A stretch of DNA of 16,570 nucleotides from an uncultured Collinsella sp. (GTDB lineage: Bacteria > Actinomycetota > Coriobacteriia > Coriobacteriales > Coriobacteriaceae), in assembly GCA_905211615.1 (NCBI GenBank), contig CAJMBB010000029.1, positions 1 through 16,570 on the forward strand, written 5' to 3'. A program made the position numbers and the translations under genes. Below the pieces are notes generated by a model, which saw nothing but the letters and a program-made list of their open reading frames with translations, was not told where the DNA came from and did no database searches. Each line of letters opens with the position of its first letter. Positions within the stretch are counted from its first letter, which is position 1. This document shows positions 15,257 through 16,570 of the stretch, in pieces.

Positions 15257-16531
15257 TCACACGAGTTCGCGCTCGCGGAGGGCTCCGATCGCGTAGGCCA
15301 CGTCGTCCAATCGTTCCGGCCAGAGCGCCGTGTAGGTGTTCAATGTGATGCTGGGAGAGGAGTGGCCGAGCTGCATCTGCAGGGTCTTCGCGTCCGCGCC
15401 CTGGGCGATCGCGAAGCTCGCGTATGTGTGGCGCAGACTGTGTATGGTCACGCCCTCGTCCTCCATGCCGGCCAGTCGGACGGCCTTTCGCCAGACACGC
15501 GTCCGCCACGTGTTCGTCCACAGGTTCCCGCCTCTTGCCGCGCGGAACAGCCAGTCGTCGTCGCCCATGCCCTCCATCTGCCGTTCGATGGACGGTATAA
15601 GGAATCTGGGTATGGCGATGCTGCGCGGTTTGCCGTTCTTCGGCGTGCCCAGCACAAGCCTGCCTTTGCCGTCGTCGGTCCAAGTGCGGCGGATGCGCGC
15701 CCTGCGTGATTCCACATCCACGTCGCCGCATTTGAGTGCCAGCGTCTCGCCAATGCGGGCACCGGTGTATGCCTGCCAGCGGACGATCAGCCCGTCTACC
15801 GGCCGTCCTGCCCGTTCGGCCATGCCGGCCAGCAACTCCACCTCCTCGACGGTAAGGAACACCATGTCGTCATCGGATTGCGTGATGCGCGGCACGGTGA
15901 CCTTTTCAATGGGGTTCTCTCCGATCCAGCCGTGCTCCAAAGCGAATTCCATGACACCGCCCATGACGACCTTGACGATGTTGCGGATGCTGCGTGGACT
16001 CAATGGCTTCGATTCGCGATCGTCCTGCAGTTCGGCGGGATACCCGCCTTCGGTGAGCTGCGTGACCCACTGTTGCAGTTCGTCGCGTTGGATTTCCCTC
16101 AGTGTGCGATCGCCCCACTTGGGGTTGATATAAACGCGCAATTCGCGGCGGTATCTGCCCAAAGTGCCCTGTTTGATATCCATCTTGCCGTCTGTCCATT
16201 CAGAGGCAACGTCCCGGAAGATGCGTAGTTCCTGCTGCGGGTCGCGGTATTTGCCGCGTCTGATGTCGTCCTCGATGGCCGCTGCGTATTCCTCAGCGTC
16301 ACGGAGCTTGGCGAAGTTCCGTGATTTCTGGACGCGTTTGCCGTCTCGAAGCGTGTACCAGCGGCATCTCCACCGTGAGCCTTGGCCGTACAGCGCGGAC
16401 CGCCATTTGTCGGGCACATTGGCTTTCATCGGATCCTTCGCATTGGCCAGCGACTGTTTCGCGGCCCTGCTGGGCGGGTTGCCGTCCTCGTCGTTTTTGA
16501 GCCATCTGTCGTCTACGAACGCTCTGGCCAT
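15257..16531 (-). CDS. int: Tyrosine recombinase/phage-type integrase
   Basis: A 424-residue site-specific recombinase. An N-terminal arm-binding-like part (about 52-95, SRWRCRWYTLRDGKRVQKSR) precedes a helical core-binding domain (about 105-160). The catalytic domain holds Arg259 (TGARIGETLAL), Lys298, His364 and Arg367 (HSLRHTYAS), His390 (LGHSS) and the nucleophile Tyr400 (NTYTAL), so the active site is complete. It starts at the CAT at 16529-16531, with a GGAAAGAG-like ribosome site upstream on the - strand. It points toward the tRNA-Pro, with its stop about 100 bases from the tRNA end. This length and layout suit a prophage or integrative conjugative element. Which of the two cannot be decided, as the cargo lies beyond the window. 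Confidence 0.95.
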   Translation of the reverse strand: MARAFVDDRWLKNDEDGNPPSRAAKQSLANAKDPMKANVPDKWRSALYGQGSRWRCRWYTLRDGKRVQKSRNFAKLRDAEEYAAAIEDDIRRGKYRDPQQELRIFRDVASEWTDGKMDIKQGTLGRYRRELRVYINPKWGDRTLREIQRDELQQWVTQLTEGGYPAELQDDRESKPLSPRSIRNIVKVVMGGVMEFALEHGWIGENPIEKVTVPRITQSDDDMVFLTVEEVELLAGMAERAGRPVDGLIVRWQAYTGARIGETLALKCGDVDVESRRARIRRTWTDDGKGRLVLGTPKNGKPRSIAIPRFLIPSIERQMEGMGDDDWLFRAARGGNLWTNTWRTRVWRKAVRLAGMEDEGVTIHSLRHTYASFAIAQGADAKTLQMQLGHSSPSITLNTYTALWPERLDDVAYAIGALRERELV

Positions 16532-16570
16532 GGTTGTCTCTTTCCGAGGATCCGCGCTACACTGTGCGTG

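Larger units (their letters stand above)
15148..16570. mobile_element. Left end of an integrated mobile element at tRNA-Pro (partial)
   Basis: The tRNA 3' acceptor mismatches, the tandem 10-mers and the integrase together mark the boundary of an integrated element that continues past the right edge. Only the integrase and the attachment side are visible. The exact left boundary is inferred from the first mismatched tRNA bases. Confidence 0.65.

Overview
The window is GC-rich with strongly GC-ending codons. It combines double-cubane/2-hydroxyacyl-CoA dehydratase-type reductases, a selenocysteine-containing SelD and anaerobic selenium genes. This suggests an obligately anaerobic, gut-type actinobacterium of the Coriobacteriia (Collinsella-like). 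That assignment is inferred from gene content and codon style, not from a search.

Layout on the + strand: (1) a 318-bp leader with an inverted repeat, a possible 22-codon ORF with a strong ribosome site, and a stem-loop; (2) a YjiM/double-cubane-type reductase (319-1602); (3) a complete Dpp/Opp-type ABC importer, made of a lipoprotein binding protein, two permeases and two ATPases (1790-7043); (4) a second, shorter double-cubane-type reductase (7120-8283); (5) a complex inverted repeat, then the ATP-dependent activase of the reductase family (8439-9203); (6) a GT4-type glycosyltransferase (9218-10435) overlapping by 8 nt a selD gene with an in-frame UGA at codon 17 (10428-11477); (7) YedF, a DUF3343 Se/S-carrier-like protein and a selenium-type cysteine desulfurase (11536-13569), closed by a strong terminator. 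Next come a frameshifted brnQ, a tRNA-Pro(TGG) with a clear promoter and terminator, and, on the - strand, a complete tyrosine integrase marking one end of an integrated element that continues past the window.

How the genes may work together: the importer brings in a peptide or small organic or metal ligand, and the activase feeds low-potential electrons to one or both reductases. Cysteine desulfurase, the DUF3343 protein, YedF and SelD would form a selenium mobilisation and activation line making selenophosphate. The glycosyltransferase between the reductase-activase pair and selD, with its stop overlapping the selD start, is the least expected member. It raises the possibility of a seleno-sugar or other selenium-containing small molecule. 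This functional link is inference from gene order.

The most notable points are: the selenoprotein SelD, whose start lies upstream of an in-frame UGA; the glycosyltransferase-selD coupling; two reductases for one activase around a transporter; the mutually exclusive inverted repeats at 8288-8399; and a tRNA-Pro whose acceptor stem has two mismatches exactly where an integrated element would have replaced its 3' end.
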